Source of the DNA: Nakamurella sp040546275
GTDB taxonomy: Bacteria; Actinomycetota; Actinomycetes; Mycobacteriales; Nakamurellaceae
Direction of reading: 5' to 3'
Assembly: GCF_040546275.1 (NCBI RefSeq)
Contig: NZ_JBEPNO010000025.1
Location: 1-64,000, forward strand
DNA: 64,000 nucleotides
Program-made: the position numbers and the translations under genes
Part shown: positions 9,301-18,121 of the stretch, in pieces
Layout: every line of letters begins with the position of its first letter
How positions within the stretch are numbered: position 1 is the first letter of the stretch
Notes under the pieces: generated by a model
What the model saw: the letters and a program-made list of their open reading frames with translations, nothing else
The model's database searches: none
What the model was told of the DNA's origin: nothing

Positions 9301-12300
9301 GTCGGCGCCGGCCACCCAGCGGGTCAGCTGCGACCGGCTGGTCCGGCCCTTGTCGTCGACGACGGTGCCGGTGATCCGGTACGTCCCGGCGGCCGACGGG
9401 TGGAACGTGCAGGTGACCGGCCCGGCAGTCGAGGTGACCTGGCACGGCTGCTGATCGGACTCGGTGTCGACCGGGACCCCGTTCGCATAGGAGGTTGTCA
9501 CCTTCGCGGCCTGCATCCGGATCGACCGACCCGGCGCGGCCTTGCCGTCGATGTCGGTGGCGATCGCCTGCACCACCAGGTCTTTGCCCTGCGTCACGAA
9601 CGTCTCGTCGCTCGACAGCCCGACGTAGTAGTCGGCCGGGTGCACCAGGACGTCGGCGGTACCGGCGATGGCCTGCCGGTTCACGTCGGTGACGGTGGCC
9701 TGGGCGGTCAGCGTCACCGGCAGGCCGGCGAACTTGTCGCCCAGGTTGCCCACCTCGACCTGCAGGTAATTGCTGCCGCCGGCATCCGTCGTACCGGAGA
9801 ACTTGTCGACCTTGACCGCGTCCGGATCGACCGGCTGGCAGCAGTTGCCACTTGGCATTCCCCCACGGCCGCTGCCGAACCCGCTGTCCGTCTGCCACCA
9901 CGGCGTCCAGATGCCGAAGGTGAACTGCCCCCAACCGGGCGGCGCGTAGGTGGCGGCCGCCGTCCGAACCTGCCAGTCGACGGGGGCGGCGCCGAGCGGC
10001 CCACCGGCGTAGTAGGTGGCGTCGGCGGCCACCGTGAGGGCGTTCCCGATCACGGCGGGCACAGTTCCGTCGATGTGCGAATCGACCTGGAAAGCCGGGG
10101 TGCGGAATTCCGCAATCGTGAAGGGGAGGCTGTAGTCGTACGAATCGACGACCGAGGCTCCCGCGAGATGGAGTTGAATTCCGGCGCTCCCCAGGTTGGC
10201 CCCGGCGGGGATCTTCACCGTCAGGTCGAACCCACCCAGCCCGCTGACCTTCACGGTGCCGTGACCGATGCTCACGCCGTAGGCGTCCTGGACCGTATAG
10301 GAAACGGTGCCCTCCGGGATCGATTTCAAGGCCGCGGTGACGTTGGACTCCTGCCGACGCACCCAGCCCTTGACGGAGACGGTCTCGGTCGGGCGGTACG
10401 TCTGGCGATCGTCGTTGACGAACCACAGCAGGTGGTCCGTCGACGGCGAGGTGGTCCAGTTGTTGTTCCACATGGCGGACGGCAGCAGCGCCGACTGGGT
10501 GCCCCGCGTCGCGAGGAGCGCACCGGCTCCGCCGGCGGTGAGGGCCAGCGGAGCGATGCCATCCGTGCTCGTGGTGGCGGCCGACCGTGGGTCGATCCGG
10601 CCGTCGCTGCCCACCAGACCCACCGTGACACCCGACTGCGGTGAGCCGTCCCGCAGATCGGTCACCCAGGTCCGCAGCTGCGTGGCGTCGTTGAATGCGT
10701 CCAAGCCGAGAACGGTGGATTGGGCCCACGTCATGGTCGGTCGGTTCTGCCAGATGTTGTTGTTGTCGAACGATTCCTTGGACGTCGGTTCGATGAGAAC
10801 AACGACATGGCTGGTCTTCTCGGGCGTAGGCATCACCTTCGAGAGGTCCAGTTTGGTGGAGACCAGCACATTCTTCGGGCCGTCGATGGTGACGACGCGG
10901 TCCACCAGGACGGGCCAGCCGGGGACGGTGAGCACGGCGCTCTGCTGGAAGTTCTGCTGGGCCGCCCGCACGTAGAACCCCTGATAGGTCGGCCAGTCCT
11001 GGGGGGACACCTCGAAGACCCGCTCGCGGAACTCATTGCGGTTCAGGGTGTTCACGGTGATCGACGGCGCGGAGACCATCGGGTCCAGAGTGGTGATCGG
11101 TTGGGTGAAGGGATCCAGGCGCGGTGTGGCCGGTCCGATGTGGACGGTGGCCACGGCGGGTGCGGCCAGCTTCTGGCCGTAGACGTCGGTCAGGGTCGTC
11201 GGTGCCGTCACGGTGTAGGTGGTGTCCGGCTGGGTGTTGCCCTGCACATAGATCTGCTGGCCGGTGGCGGTCACGGACGCACCACCGGGAATCGCGGGGC
11301 TGACCCGGATGGTCCTGGGATCGAACGACTTCGGATCGAGGCTGTTGTTGAAGGTGAGGGTCAGCGGGGTCGAGGGCTGGCAGTCGCCGTAGCCGCACTC
11401 GGACTTGACCAGCGTCAGGGCCGCGTAGGTCCGTCCGCTGTACGTGGCCGGTGCGGTGGTGGTGCGGGGGCCTTCGGCGGATGGGGTGCCTGCCGCGAAG
11501 GTGACGGTCACGGCCGCGTCGACCGGCAGGGCGCGCACTGGCCGGAAGGCGACCACCCGGCCGACCGGCGCGGCGCTGATGGTCCCGAATGCTGTTGTGT
11601 CGGCGGCGATCTCGGCGACCGTCGCCACCCGGACCGGCCAGACCGTTCCGCCCGCGGACAGCGTGACCTTGCCGAGTACGGCCTTCGGGTCGACCCGCTG
11701 ATCGAAGACGGCCACGAACATCGGATTCAACGCCAGGCTGTTGCCGGTCGGCGCAAAACTCCGCACGGTCGGGGCTGGGGTGCTGAACGAGAAGGACTCA
11801 GTGGCAGCGAGTTTCGCACCGCCGGCGGCCCGGGTGGCGGCGGGCACGGTGACCGTGAAGTCGGTGGCCATCGGGAGCCGGTCCAGATCCGTGGCGCTGC
11901 TCCTGCCGGCTGCGAAACGCAGGGTGCTGGTGCCGATCCACTGCCAGCTCCCGGCCACCTTCGGCGTGATGGTCGCCGGCACCTGGGCTGCCGCAAGTTG
12001 CCCGACGGTGGTGACCGCAACCATCGGCTGATCGAAGGTGATGCTGATGAAGGGAGCGATGGATACGGAACCCTGGGGTTGCATCCGCAACACGTGCAGC
12101 GGGCCGGTCGGCGTCGGGTCGGGCTTGGTGCCACTCCCGGTGGCCGGGAATCCGAGCGGGACGGTCTTGCCGGCCTGCGGGGTCTTGATGCTCTGCGTCG
12201 GCCACTTGAACGATCGGGCAAGCACGCTGTCGCCGGTCCAGGCCGGTAGCCGATCGAGGATGGCCGTGATCCGGGGGGTGCCCAGCGGACGCCCGTTCAC

Positions 12301-12636
12301 CACGGCGACCGGGACCGCAGGCTCCTGTGCACGCCCGGCACTGAGCCGAAGGCCGGCCGGCTGCGCCACCACCCCGGGCTGCTTGCCCGGGGTGCTGTTG
12401 GACGGAATCGGTGTCGAGGTCGGGCCGCTGCTCACCGGCCCTGAGGCCGTCGGGTTGGAACCGGTTCCGTCACCGGCAAGGGGGCGCGGTGCTGTGGAAC
12501 TGCCGCCATTGGCGATCCACGCTCCGGACGCCAAGACCACCAAGGCCAACAGGGCAGCCACGAGGGCACCCCGCCGACCACGCAGTTTCCCGCGCAGTCG
12601 TCCGCGAAAGAGCTGTGTCCGCCCAGGCTGGGTCAT
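6364..12636 (-). CDS. Alpha-2-macroglobulin family protein, membrane-anchored, thioester motif lost
   Basis: A protein of 2,090 residues. I choose ATG 12636 because it has GGGAGG about six bases upstream; a longer in-frame start at 12741 lacks support. An Arg-rich N-terminus precedes one hydrophobic segment (ALVAALLALVVLASGAWIA), so it is anchored with a large extracellular part. Bacterial Ig-like (Big_5 type) segments come next. MG domains follow (LLWFVNDDRQTYRPTETVSV), then a variable Ala/Ser-rich stretch like a bait region near 8560-8660, then the A2M core (PDSLTRYRVMVVAVAGDNRF) and an alpha-helical thioester-type domain. At about residue 1,600, where relatives have a C-x-E-Q thioester, this protein reads YDYDSSDGLAGQ, so it cannot form the thioester. 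Family members trap proteases; this one may act by another mechanism. It is monocistronic here, with no penicillin-binding-protein partner. Confidence 0.9.
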   Translation of the reverse strand: MTQPGRTQLFRGRLRGKLRGRRGALVAALLALVVLASGAWIANGGSSTAPRPLAGDGTGSNPTASGPVSSGPTSTPIPSNSTPGKQPGVVAQPAGLRLSAGRAQEPAVPVAVVNGRPLGTPRITAILDRLPAWTGDSVLARSFKWPTQSIKTPQAGKTVPLGFPATGSGTKPDPTPTGPLHVLRMQPQGSVSIAPFISITFDQPMVAVTTVGQLAAAQVPATITPKVAGSWQWIGTSTLRFAAGRSSATDLDRLPMATDFTVTVPAATRAAGGAKLAATESFSFSTPAPTVRSFAPTGNSLALNPMFVAVFDQRVDPKAVLGKVTLSAGGTVWPVRVATVAEIAADTTAFGTISAAPVGRVVAFRPVRALPVDAAVTVTFAAGTPSAEGPRTTTAPATYSGRTYAALTLVKSECGYGDCQPSTPLTLTFNNSLDPKSFDPRTIRVSPAIPGGASVTATGQQIYVQGNTQPDTTYTVTAPTTLTDVYGQKLAAPAVATVHIGPATPRLDPFTQPITTLDPMVSAPSITVNTLNRNEFRERVFEVSPQDWPTYQGFYVRAAQQNFQQSAVLTVPGWPVLVDRVVTIDGPKNVLVSTKLDLSKVMPTPEKTSHVVVLIEPTSKESFDNNNIWQNRPTMTWAQSTVLGLDAFNDATQLRTWVTDLRDGSPQSGVTVGLVGSDGRIDPRSAATTSTDGIAPLALTAGGAGALLATRGTQSALLPSAMWNNNWTTSPSTDHLLWFVNDDRQTYRPTETVSVKGWVRRQESNVTAALKSIPEGTVSYTVQDAYGVSIGHGTVKVSGLGGFDLTVKIPAGANLGSAGIQLHLAGASVVDSYDYSLPFTIAEFRTPAFQVDSHIDGTVPAVIGNALTVAADATYYAGGPLGAAPVDWQVRTAAATYAPPGWGQFTFGIWTPWWQTDSGFGSGRGGMPSGNCCQPVDPDAVKVDKFSGTTDAGGSNYLQVEVGNLGDKFAGLPVTLTAQATVTDVNRQAIAGTADVLVHPADYYVGLSSDETFVTQGKDLVVQAIATDIDGKAAPGRSIRMQAAKVTTSYANGVPVDTESDQQPCQVTSTAGPVTCTFHPSAAGTYRITGTVVDDKGRTSRSQLTRWVAGADGSVDNSVQQQQLTLVPDKKEYQPGESAKLLVQSPIRAGSGLITLQHNGIVSTTRFAVTNGSAVVNIPITEAEIPGVTVSIEVVGTAPRSASNTQATGTVAAGTPRPAYATGEIGLTVSTLARTLKVTAVPRQRTVVPGGTTTVDVTVTDQSGKPMAGSEFEVVVADEAVLALGGYTLPDPIKAFYPELPSMLNAFYGRSTVMLADPLPPLKSAGSAAASSAAMASGAPMPASAPGTDAYSTTPTASASAAGANGAVREAAQSSTGAPIAERKNFDALALFVPKATTDAGGHATIQVPLPDSLTRYRVMVVAVAGDNRFGSTDSTITAALPLTVRPSAPTFLNFGDKLELPVLLQNQTGAPLTTDVVIQAANLKIDGPAGQQVTVPANGRIEVRFPVSADQAGTAKFRIAAVSGTAADSATIELPVYTPTTTETFASYGVINGGDTLLQKVTAPKGVVGQFGGLQVSTSSTALQQLTDAVGYLADYDYDSSDGLAGQIIAIGSLADVLKAFSAPGLPSADGLRALVVGDVVKLSALQNSDGGFPYWKQGDKSDPFNSIQSTQALLVAAKNGFAVSKNALAKAQQYLGNIGAYIPADASQATRDTLRAYALNVRMVGGQRDSAAAQALVTERGANLPLDAVAWLLPVTDGTSRASLVRLIGNAAVDDAGSATFTNKVTDDAWTTLQSDRRTDGLILDALITVDPKSDLIPKVVAGVMAGQTSGRWDNVQENAFILLALRHYYDAFESTSADFVAGVWLGDRFAGQHTFSGHTTERATLMIPTADLVAADNSDVTLNNAGTGRLYYRLGLQTAPTNLQLAPLDRGFVVSRTYTGADNPADVTRDTAGTWHIKAGARVRVQLALVSRSAQTHVALIDPLPAGLQILNPDLATTPKDLDPAAAAKAGVTASQNWYSTWYDHQNLRDDRAEAFATYLQGGVYQYSYLASATTDGTFVAPPTRAEQVYAPETFGRGGSDRVVIES

Positions 12637-13085
12637 GTCGAACCTCCCACGACTGCCCCGCGCAGGACACCGTCGCACCACCATGACGAGAATCGACCAT
12701 CGGTTGGTTGCACGGGCTTGGTTCCTGCGTCTGGTGGTCACGTCGAGCCCTCCGGTGCCAGAGCGTTCGCCACGGCGCCGTCCGGCCGAGATGCGCCCGC
12801 CGGTGATGGGGCGTACGGTGTAAGGGCCTCAACATCCGGGTGACCGGATCCCGCGAAGCTTCAGGCAATCCGCGCGATCCGGCGCCACCCAGCGCGATTC
12901 GAGACATAGCACCGGCAAATTTCAATGACGTCGGAGGGCTCGACCACCAGTAGGGCGCTATCTGCCCCCGCCATGTGTGGTCTGCGGTCAGGCCGTCGCC
13001 AGAGGGGCGAACAGTTCATCAATTAGACCGTCACGGTTGGGGTGCTCGACGAACGCGCGTTCGATGAACAACTACCGGAGGTCCT
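12637..13085. other. Divergent intergenic region
   Basis: About 450 bases separate the divergent macroglobulin and beta-helix genes. It should carry both promoters. A GGAGGT Shine-Dalgarno lies just before 13086, and GGGAGG serves the minus-strand gene. I see no open frame with family features and no strong palindrome. Confidence 0.4.
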
Positions 13086-15482
13086 ATGAACGCGCACGCA
13101 TCCTTCCGTCGTACTACCGGAGCCATGATCGTGGTCGGCGCTCTTGGCGCCGGGCTGCTGCTCGCCCCGAGCCAGGCCATGGCCGCGGGCCTGCCCGCCG
13201 TGGCCACGGTCGTCGGCATCGCCGGACCCAGGTGCGCAGCCCCGGCCTTTGCGACGATCGGCGCTGCGGTCGCGGCGGCATCGGACGGGGACACCATCTA
13301 CGTCTGCCCGGGTATCTACCCGGAATCGCTGCATATCGACAAGAACCTGGTGCTGCTCGGCGCCCAGTTCGGCACCCCGGCGACTTCGGGGCGCACGGAC
13401 GCGAGCAAGGAGACGATCATCGAACCACCCACTGGAGACCTGGTCTCCTACTCGGGAGCTGCGACCACTGGCACCCTGGACGGATTCACCATGATCGGAC
13501 AGGGCGACAACTACGGCATCGGCGTCACCGACGCCCTACTCACCGCCGCCACCTGGAACAACAACATCATCTCCGATACATTGTCGGCGATGAAGTTTTC
13601 TGTATCCCGGTCCGCGTCGGTGACCGGAAACCGTTTTACCGGCAACGACTCCGCCAATAATCAGGCCGCTGTCTTCCTCACGAATCGCTCGTCCAAGGAT
13701 GTGGCGATCGACGGCAATGCCTTCGCGAGAAACGGCGCCGCGGTCAACACGCCGGGTAGCCCGACGAACAGCGAGTTCACCACCGGTCTGAAAGTCACCC
13801 ACAACACCAGCGTCGACGACGGCAACTTCATCGTCCTGACGAACAGCAGTGGCACCCTGGTGGATAGCAACACCGTGACCTCCTCGCTGCTTGCCGGTGC
13901 CGCCGGGTCGGCCCTCTTCATCACCGGCAACAACGCCGACACGATGATCTCGAACAACACCATCACCGGGGGGCCGGCCACCGGAATTTCCCTCAACAAC
14001 CAATTCTCGTCCAACCTGCCCTCGTCCGGGACGAGCATCACCGGCAATACCATCGCCGGCCGAACCAATGGAATCCGCGTTTCATCCGCGATGGGGGCGG
14101 GACCAACGGTGACGGCCACGACCATCTCGACGAACACGGTCATCGGGTCGACGGTCAACAGCATCAACCTGCAAGGCGGCACCGGAACCACCGTCGTGGA
14201 CAACAGCTTTACCGGTACGTCCGCCACGGCCACCACCGCTGACTGCGTCGACGCCACGACCGGTGCCGGCACCGTAGGCACGGCGAACACCTGGACCAAC
14301 AACATCGGCAACAGCAGCCTCCCGGGCTACCTCTGCACCGCGGCCGGCTCCTTCAGATCGGTCACCCCGGCCCGGGTGCTCGACACCAGGTCCAACCTGG
14401 GCGCCATGGGGCCGGTGGCGCCGACCAGCGCCATCAACCTGAATGTGCTCGGCAAGGTCGGCATCCCGGCCGGCGGTGTGTCCGCCGTGGTGCTCAATCT
14501 GACGGTGACCGAAGCGACCAACGGCGGGAACATCACCGCCTACCCGGCCGGAACGACGCGGCCCGACGCCTCGAACGTCAATTTCGTCGTCGGCCAGATC
14601 ATCCCCAACCAGGTCGTCGTCAAGGTGGGCAGCAAGGGAGAGGTTTCGCTGTACAACAACAGTGGCGGCACGGTCCAACTCGTCGCGGATGTCGCCGGCT
14701 ACTACGTCGGCGGAGTCCCGGTGGTGCCGGGGGCCTTCAATTCCCTCCCGGCTGCCCGCATTCTCGACACCCGGGTCAACGTGGGAGCGAACGGTCCGGT
14801 CGGCGCCCTCGGCACCATCGCCGTCCCGGTACTCGGCCGCGGAGGTGTGCCCTCCTCCGGTGTCTCGGCCATAGCGTTGAACCTCACCGTGGCCATGCCG
14901 GCCAAGGGTGGGTACCTGACGATGTATCCGGACGGCACCAGCCGGCCGAACGCGTCGAACCTGAATTTCACACCGGGTCAGCCGGGTATCGCGAATCTGA
15001 CCGTGGTCAAGGCCGGGACCCACGGTCAGGTGAAGATCTACAACGGCTCCACCGGCCCGGCCTCGGTCATCGCAGACGTCGTCGGCTACTACCTCGCCGG
15101 AACGCCGACCGCGCCGGGCACGTTCGTGGCACTCTCCCCGTCCAGGGTGTTGGACACCAGGCCCGGCAGCGGCGGGGCCGGAGCGGTCGCGAGGCTGGCC
15201 ACGATCCCGGTCCAGATCGCCGGTGCAGGCGGGGTTTCCGATAAGGCATCGGCGGTCACGCTCATTGCGACCGTGGTCAGCCCCACCAAGTCGGGCAACA
15301 TCACGGCCTACGCGAACGGAACGACCCCGTCTCCGGTGTCGAACCTGAACTTCGTCGCGGGCCTGACCATCGCCAACCTGGTGACGGTTCCCATCGGTGC
15401 CGACGGCAGGGTTGCCCTGTTCAACCAGAGCCTGGGCACCGTCCATCTGATCGCTGACGTCTCGGGCTACTTCCTGGCCTGA
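13086..15482 (+). CDS. Secreted beta-helix protein with three C-terminal RVLDTR repeats
   Basis: A protein of 798 residues whose ATG is preceded by GGAGGT. The N-terminus is a signal peptide (GALGAGLLLAPSQAMAAG, cleavage near residue 34). Residues about 50-415 show the periodic short strands and Asn-rich turns of a right-handed parallel beta-helix (ASDGDTIYVCPGIYPESL; ITGNTIAGRTNGIRV), as in NosD/pectate-lyase-like surface proteins. Three repeats of about 128 residues follow, starting near residues 422, 551 and 679. Each opens with a VLDTR-type motif and closes with ADVxGYY. Such repeats are common at the C-termini of actinobacterial secreted hydrolases and probably bind the cell envelope. 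No catalytic residues are obvious. It ends 19 bases before a strong hairpin terminator. Confidence 0.85.
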   Translation: MNAHASFRRTTGAMIVVGALGAGLLLAPSQAMAAGLPAVATVVGIAGPRCAAPAFATIGAAVAAASDGDTIYVCPGIYPESLHIDKNLVLLGAQFGTPATSGRTDASKETIIEPPTGDLVSYSGAATTGTLDGFTMIGQGDNYGIGVTDALLTAATWNNNIISDTLSAMKFSVSRSASVTGNRFTGNDSANNQAAVFLTNRSSKDVAIDGNAFARNGAAVNTPGSPTNSEFTTGLKVTHNTSVDDGNFIVLTNSSGTLVDSNTVTSSLLAGAAGSALFITGNNADTMISNNTITGGPATGISLNNQFSSNLPSSGTSITGNTIAGRTNGIRVSSAMGAGPTVTATTISTNTVIGSTVNSINLQGGTGTTVVDNSFTGTSATATTADCVDATTGAGTVGTANTWTNNIGNSSLPGYLCTAAGSFRSVTPARVLDTRSNLGAMGPVAPTSAINLNVLGKVGIPAGGVSAVVLNLTVTEATNGGNITAYPAGTTRPDASNVNFVVGQIIPNQVVVKVGSKGEVSLYNNSGGTVQLVADVAGYYVGGVPVVPGAFNSLPAARILDTRVNVGANGPVGALGTIAVPVLGRGGVPSSGVSAIALNLTVAMPAKGGYLTMYPDGTSRPNASNLNFTPGQPGIANLTVVKAGTHGQVKIYNGSTGPASVIADVVGYYLAGTPTAPGTFVALSPSRVLDTRPGSGGAGAVARLATIPVQIAGAGGVSDKASAVTLIATVVSPTKSGNITAYANGTTPSPVSNLNFVAGLTIANLVTVPIGADGRVALFNQSLGTVHLIADVSGYFLA

Positions 15483-15500
15483 CGCCCCTGACCGGTGCTG

Positions 15501-15533
15501 GCACCTGGAGGTTGTCCGACAACCTTCAGGTGC
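15501..15533. terminator. Strong bidirectional hairpin terminator
   Basis: A 15-bp stem (15501-15515 with 15519-15533, one G-T mismatch) closes a 3-nt loop between the convergent ends of the beta-helix gene and the flavin monooxygenase gene. The right arm overlaps the last codons of the monooxygenase. Confidence 0.75.
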
Positions 15534-16800
15534 AAGAAGTGCGTGGGTTGTCCCACGTTGGGTCGAGGATGTGGGCGGCGATGGTTTCGGGCCGGAACCC
15601 CCGTCCCACCAGGCGTCCGAGGAGGGGTCGGGTCAGGCGGGCGACGAGCGGGGCCGCCCGGGACAGGATGGCCGGGTTCGGCAGGTGTCCCCCGTCCCCG
15701 GGTCGGCCGACGAACCGGTTGACGACGCGCTGGACGGCCTGCATCCTGCGGGTCGGCGGATAGCGCCGGCGCTGGATCGCGGCGAGGTGATTCTCCGTCA
15801 GGACCCCATCCCGTAAGGGCCGGGCCAGCAGGTTGGCGGTAGCGACCGCATCCTGGATCGCATAGTTGATGCCGATACCGAAGGCCGGGGACATCGCGTG
15901 GGCGGCGTCTCCGATGGCGAGAAAGCCTGGCAGGTACCACTTCTGGAGACGATCGATCTGGACGGACAGCAGCTGGAGCTCGTCCCACCCCTGGAGACCG
16001 GCCAGCGGCTCGACCAGGAACGGCACGATCTGGGCGATGGTGTTCCGGAAGGCGGCAAGGCCCCGGGCCCGGAACTGATCCCACGAACCTTTCTCGATCA
16101 GCAGGGCCACCTGGTAGTAGCCCGACCGGGGAACGGTGATGACCACCCCGTCGGTCGAGAGGTACGCGATGGTCGGCGGCGGGTCGACCGGCGGCCGGTC
16201 CAGCCGGAACCAGAGCACGTCGATGGGGACGCCGTAGCGCTTGACCTCCAGGCCGGAGGCCTCGCGCAGCACCGAGGCGCGGCCGTCGGCTGCGACCGTC
16301 AGGTCAGCCCGGATGGTGACCTGGTCGCCGTCGCCGGACGTGCCGTTGGCGGACCTGGCGGTCACCCCGACCACGCGCCCGCCCTCGCGGACCAGCCCGG
16401 TGACGGCGGTGTTCATCATCAAGGTGAACGAGGGTTCCTGCGCAGCAGCGTCTTTCAGCAGATTCAACAGGTCCCACTGTGGCATGAACCGCAGCCGGCC
16501 GTGTCCGCCCTGCAGCGCGCCGAAGTCGACGGCGGTGATCCGGACACCATGGATCACCGAGTCCAGGGTGCGGACCGCGGTGTGCTCGATGGCCTCGAAG
16601 GCCTCCGTCAGGGCGAGCTGCTCGAGCAGGTCCATCGTGGTGGGGTGGATGGTGTCGCCTCGGAAATCGCGCAGGAAGTCGCTGTGCTTCTCCAACACCG
16701 TGACGGCGACCCCGGCTCGTGCCAGCAACAGGCCCAACATCAGCCCTGCCGGCCCGCCGCCCGCGATGCAGACCGAGGTGCGGCGGTCAGAAGCGCTCAT
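15526..16800 (-). CDS. FAD-dependent monooxygenase (group A aromatic hydroxylase type)
   Basis: A protein of 424 residues, start ATG 16800. The dinucleotide-binding motif CIAGGGPAGLMLGLLLARAG is at residues 10-29, followed by VLEK and the R-G-D-T-I-HPTTMDLLE region typical of aromatic hydroxylases. The second FAD contact is GFLAIGDAAHAMSPAFGIG at about residue 290. These enzymes use NAD(P)H and O2 to hydroxylate phenolic or heteroaromatic substrates in the cytosol. It lies 53 bases behind CoxM in the same direction, so it is probably the last gene of the hydroxylase operon. That suggests a pathway in which the Cox-type enzyme hydroxylates a ring and this enzyme acts next. Its 3' end runs into the shared terminator. 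Confidence 0.85.
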   Translation of the reverse strand: MSASDRRTSVCIAGGGPAGLMLGLLLARAGVAVTVLEKHSDFLRDFRGDTIHPTTMDLLEQLALTEAFEAIEHTAVRTLDSVIHGVRITAVDFGALQGGHGRLRFMPQWDLLNLLKDAAAQEPSFTLMMNTAVTGLVREGGRVVGVTARSANGTSGDGDQVTIRADLTVAADGRASVLREASGLEVKRYGVPIDVLWFRLDRPPVDPPPTIAYLSTDGVVITVPRSGYYQVALLIEKGSWDQFRARGLAAFRNTIAQIVPFLVEPLAGLQGWDELQLLSVQIDRLQKWYLPGFLAIGDAAHAMSPAFGIGINYAIQDAVATANLLARPLRDGVLTENHLAAIQRRRYPPTRRMQAVQRVVNRFVGRPGDGGHLPNPAILSRAAPLVARLTRPLLGRLVGRGFRPETIAAHILDPTWDNPRTSCT

Positions 16801-16853
16801 CTGCCCACTATGACCGAAAATTTGGCGGACGTACCTTGACCTCCCAGCCTCGG

Positions 16854-17666
16854 CTACCCCCGGGCCTGCTCGAGCGCCCGCCCGACGAGAATCCGGGCCA
16901 GATGCCGGCGGTATTCGGCGTCGGCATGCATGTCGTCGGCCGGTTCCATCCCTTCGGGTGCGAGCGCAGCCGCTTCCCTGGCGGAGGCACCCGCTGCGAG
17001 TGCCGTCTCGGCCGCGAGGGCACGCAGCGGCCGACCGCCCATGTTGGCCAGCACGATCCGGCCGCCGAGCGTGGCGGCGGCCACGATGGCCCAGTCGTTG
17101 GCCCGGCGGGTGAACTTCTCGTAGCCCCAACCGATTCCGGCCCGACGGGGAATGCGGATCTCCACCAGGATCTCGTCCTCCCGCAACGCGGTCTCGAAGG
17201 GGCTCGAGAAGAAGTCGTCCGCTGCGATCTCGCGTCGACCCTGCTCGCCCTGCGCCACCATGACTGCGGAGCAGGCCACCACGGCCATCGGGAGGTCGGC
17301 AGCGGGGTCGGCATGGACGAGCGACCCGCCGAGGGTGCCGAGGTGACGGACCTGCGGATCACCGACCTGGGAGGCACTGTGGGCCAGCAGCGGGGCATCG
17401 GACCGGCTGAGATCGGCGGTGGAGACCATGTCGTGGGTGGTCAGCGCGCCGATCGCCAGCATGTCCCCGTCGCGGCGGATGTACCGCAATTCCTCGAGAC
17501 CACCGAGATCGATGAGGAATTCGGGCCGGGCCAGCCGCAGCTTCATCATCGGCAGTAGAGAGTGCCCACCCGCCAACAGCTTTGCGTCATCTCCGTGGCG
17601 TCGTAGCATGTCGAGGGCCTCGTCGACGGAACCGGCACGCAGATATTCGAAGGTCGCGGTGATCAT
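16854..17666 (-). CDS. FAD-binding medium subunit of a CoxM/xanthine-dehydrogenase-type hydroxylase
   Basis: A protein of 270 residues. It carries the two FAD motifs of the CoxM family: LLAGGHSLLPMMKLRLARP near residue 30 and HLGTLGGSLVHADPAADLP near residue 108. A CO dehydrogenase flavoprotein C-terminal domain follows. This subunit passes electrons from the 2Fe-2S subunit to FAD and then to an acceptor. Its ATG overlaps the stop of the small-subunit gene (ATGA), showing translational coupling. The protein is slightly shorter than classical CoxM of about 288 residues. Confidence 0.9.
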   Translation of the reverse strand: MITATFEYLRAGSVDEALDMLRRHGDDAKLLAGGHSLLPMMKLRLARPEFLIDLGGLEELRYIRRDGDMLAIGALTTHDMVSTADLSRSDAPLLAHSASQVGDPQVRHLGTLGGSLVHADPAADLPMAVVACSAVMVAQGEQGRREIAADDFFSSPFETALREDEILVEIRIPRRAGIGWGYEKFTRRANDWAIVAAATLGGRIVLANMGGRPLRALAAETALAAGASAREAAALAPEGMEPADDMHADAEYRRHLARILVGRALEQARG

Positions 17667-18121
17667 GACTGCTGCGCCACCGACAGGACCGCACGCACGA
17701 TGTTGTGGTAACCGGTGCAGCGACAGTAATTGCCCTCCAACGCCGATCGCACCTCCGCCTCGGTGGGTGACGGATTGTCCTTCAGCAGTCCGATCGAGGC
17801 CATCACCATCCCAGGGGTGCAGAACCCGCACTGCAGACCGTGTTCGGCTCGGAAGGCGGCCTGCATCGGATGCAGCTCGCCGGCGGTCGCCAGTGACTCG
17901 ACCGTGGTCACCTCGTGACCATCAGCCTGGGCGGCCAGCACCGTACAGGATTTCACCGACCGGCCGTCCAACAGCACTGTGCAGGCACCGCACGAGCTGG
18001 AGTCGCAGCCGATGTTGGCCGCCCGCAATTCGCAGACCTCACGCAGGTAGTGGATGAGCAGCAGCCGCGACTCGACCTCGTCGGTCCGTTCCTCGCCGTT
18101 GACGTTGATCGTGACCTTCAT
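17663..18121 (-). CDS. 2Fe-2S small subunit of a CoxS-type molybdenum hydroxylase
   Basis: A protein of 152 residues with a plant-ferredoxin-like first cluster (Cys 39, 44, 47 and 59; GCDSSSCGACTVLLDG) and a C-terminal second cluster (Cys 98, 101, 133 and 135; CGFCTPG and NYCRC). All eight ligands are present and the length fits the family. It relays electrons from the molybdenum centre of the large subunit to FAD of the medium subunit. Overlapping ATGA junctions on both sides place it in the middle of a large-small-medium operon. Confidence 0.93.
   Translation of the reverse strand: MKVTINVNGEERTDEVESRLLLIHYLREVCELRAANIGCDSSSCGACTVLLDGRSVKSCTVLAAQADGHEVTTVESLATAGELHPMQAAFRAEHGLQCGFCTPGMVMASIGLLKDNPSPTEAEVRSALEGNYCRCTGYHNIVRAVLSVAQQS

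Noticed and set aside
9185..10729. Second minus-strand frame of 514 codons inside the macroglobulin gene
   Set aside because: Out-of-frame reading of the same gene with low-complexity Arg/Gly content.
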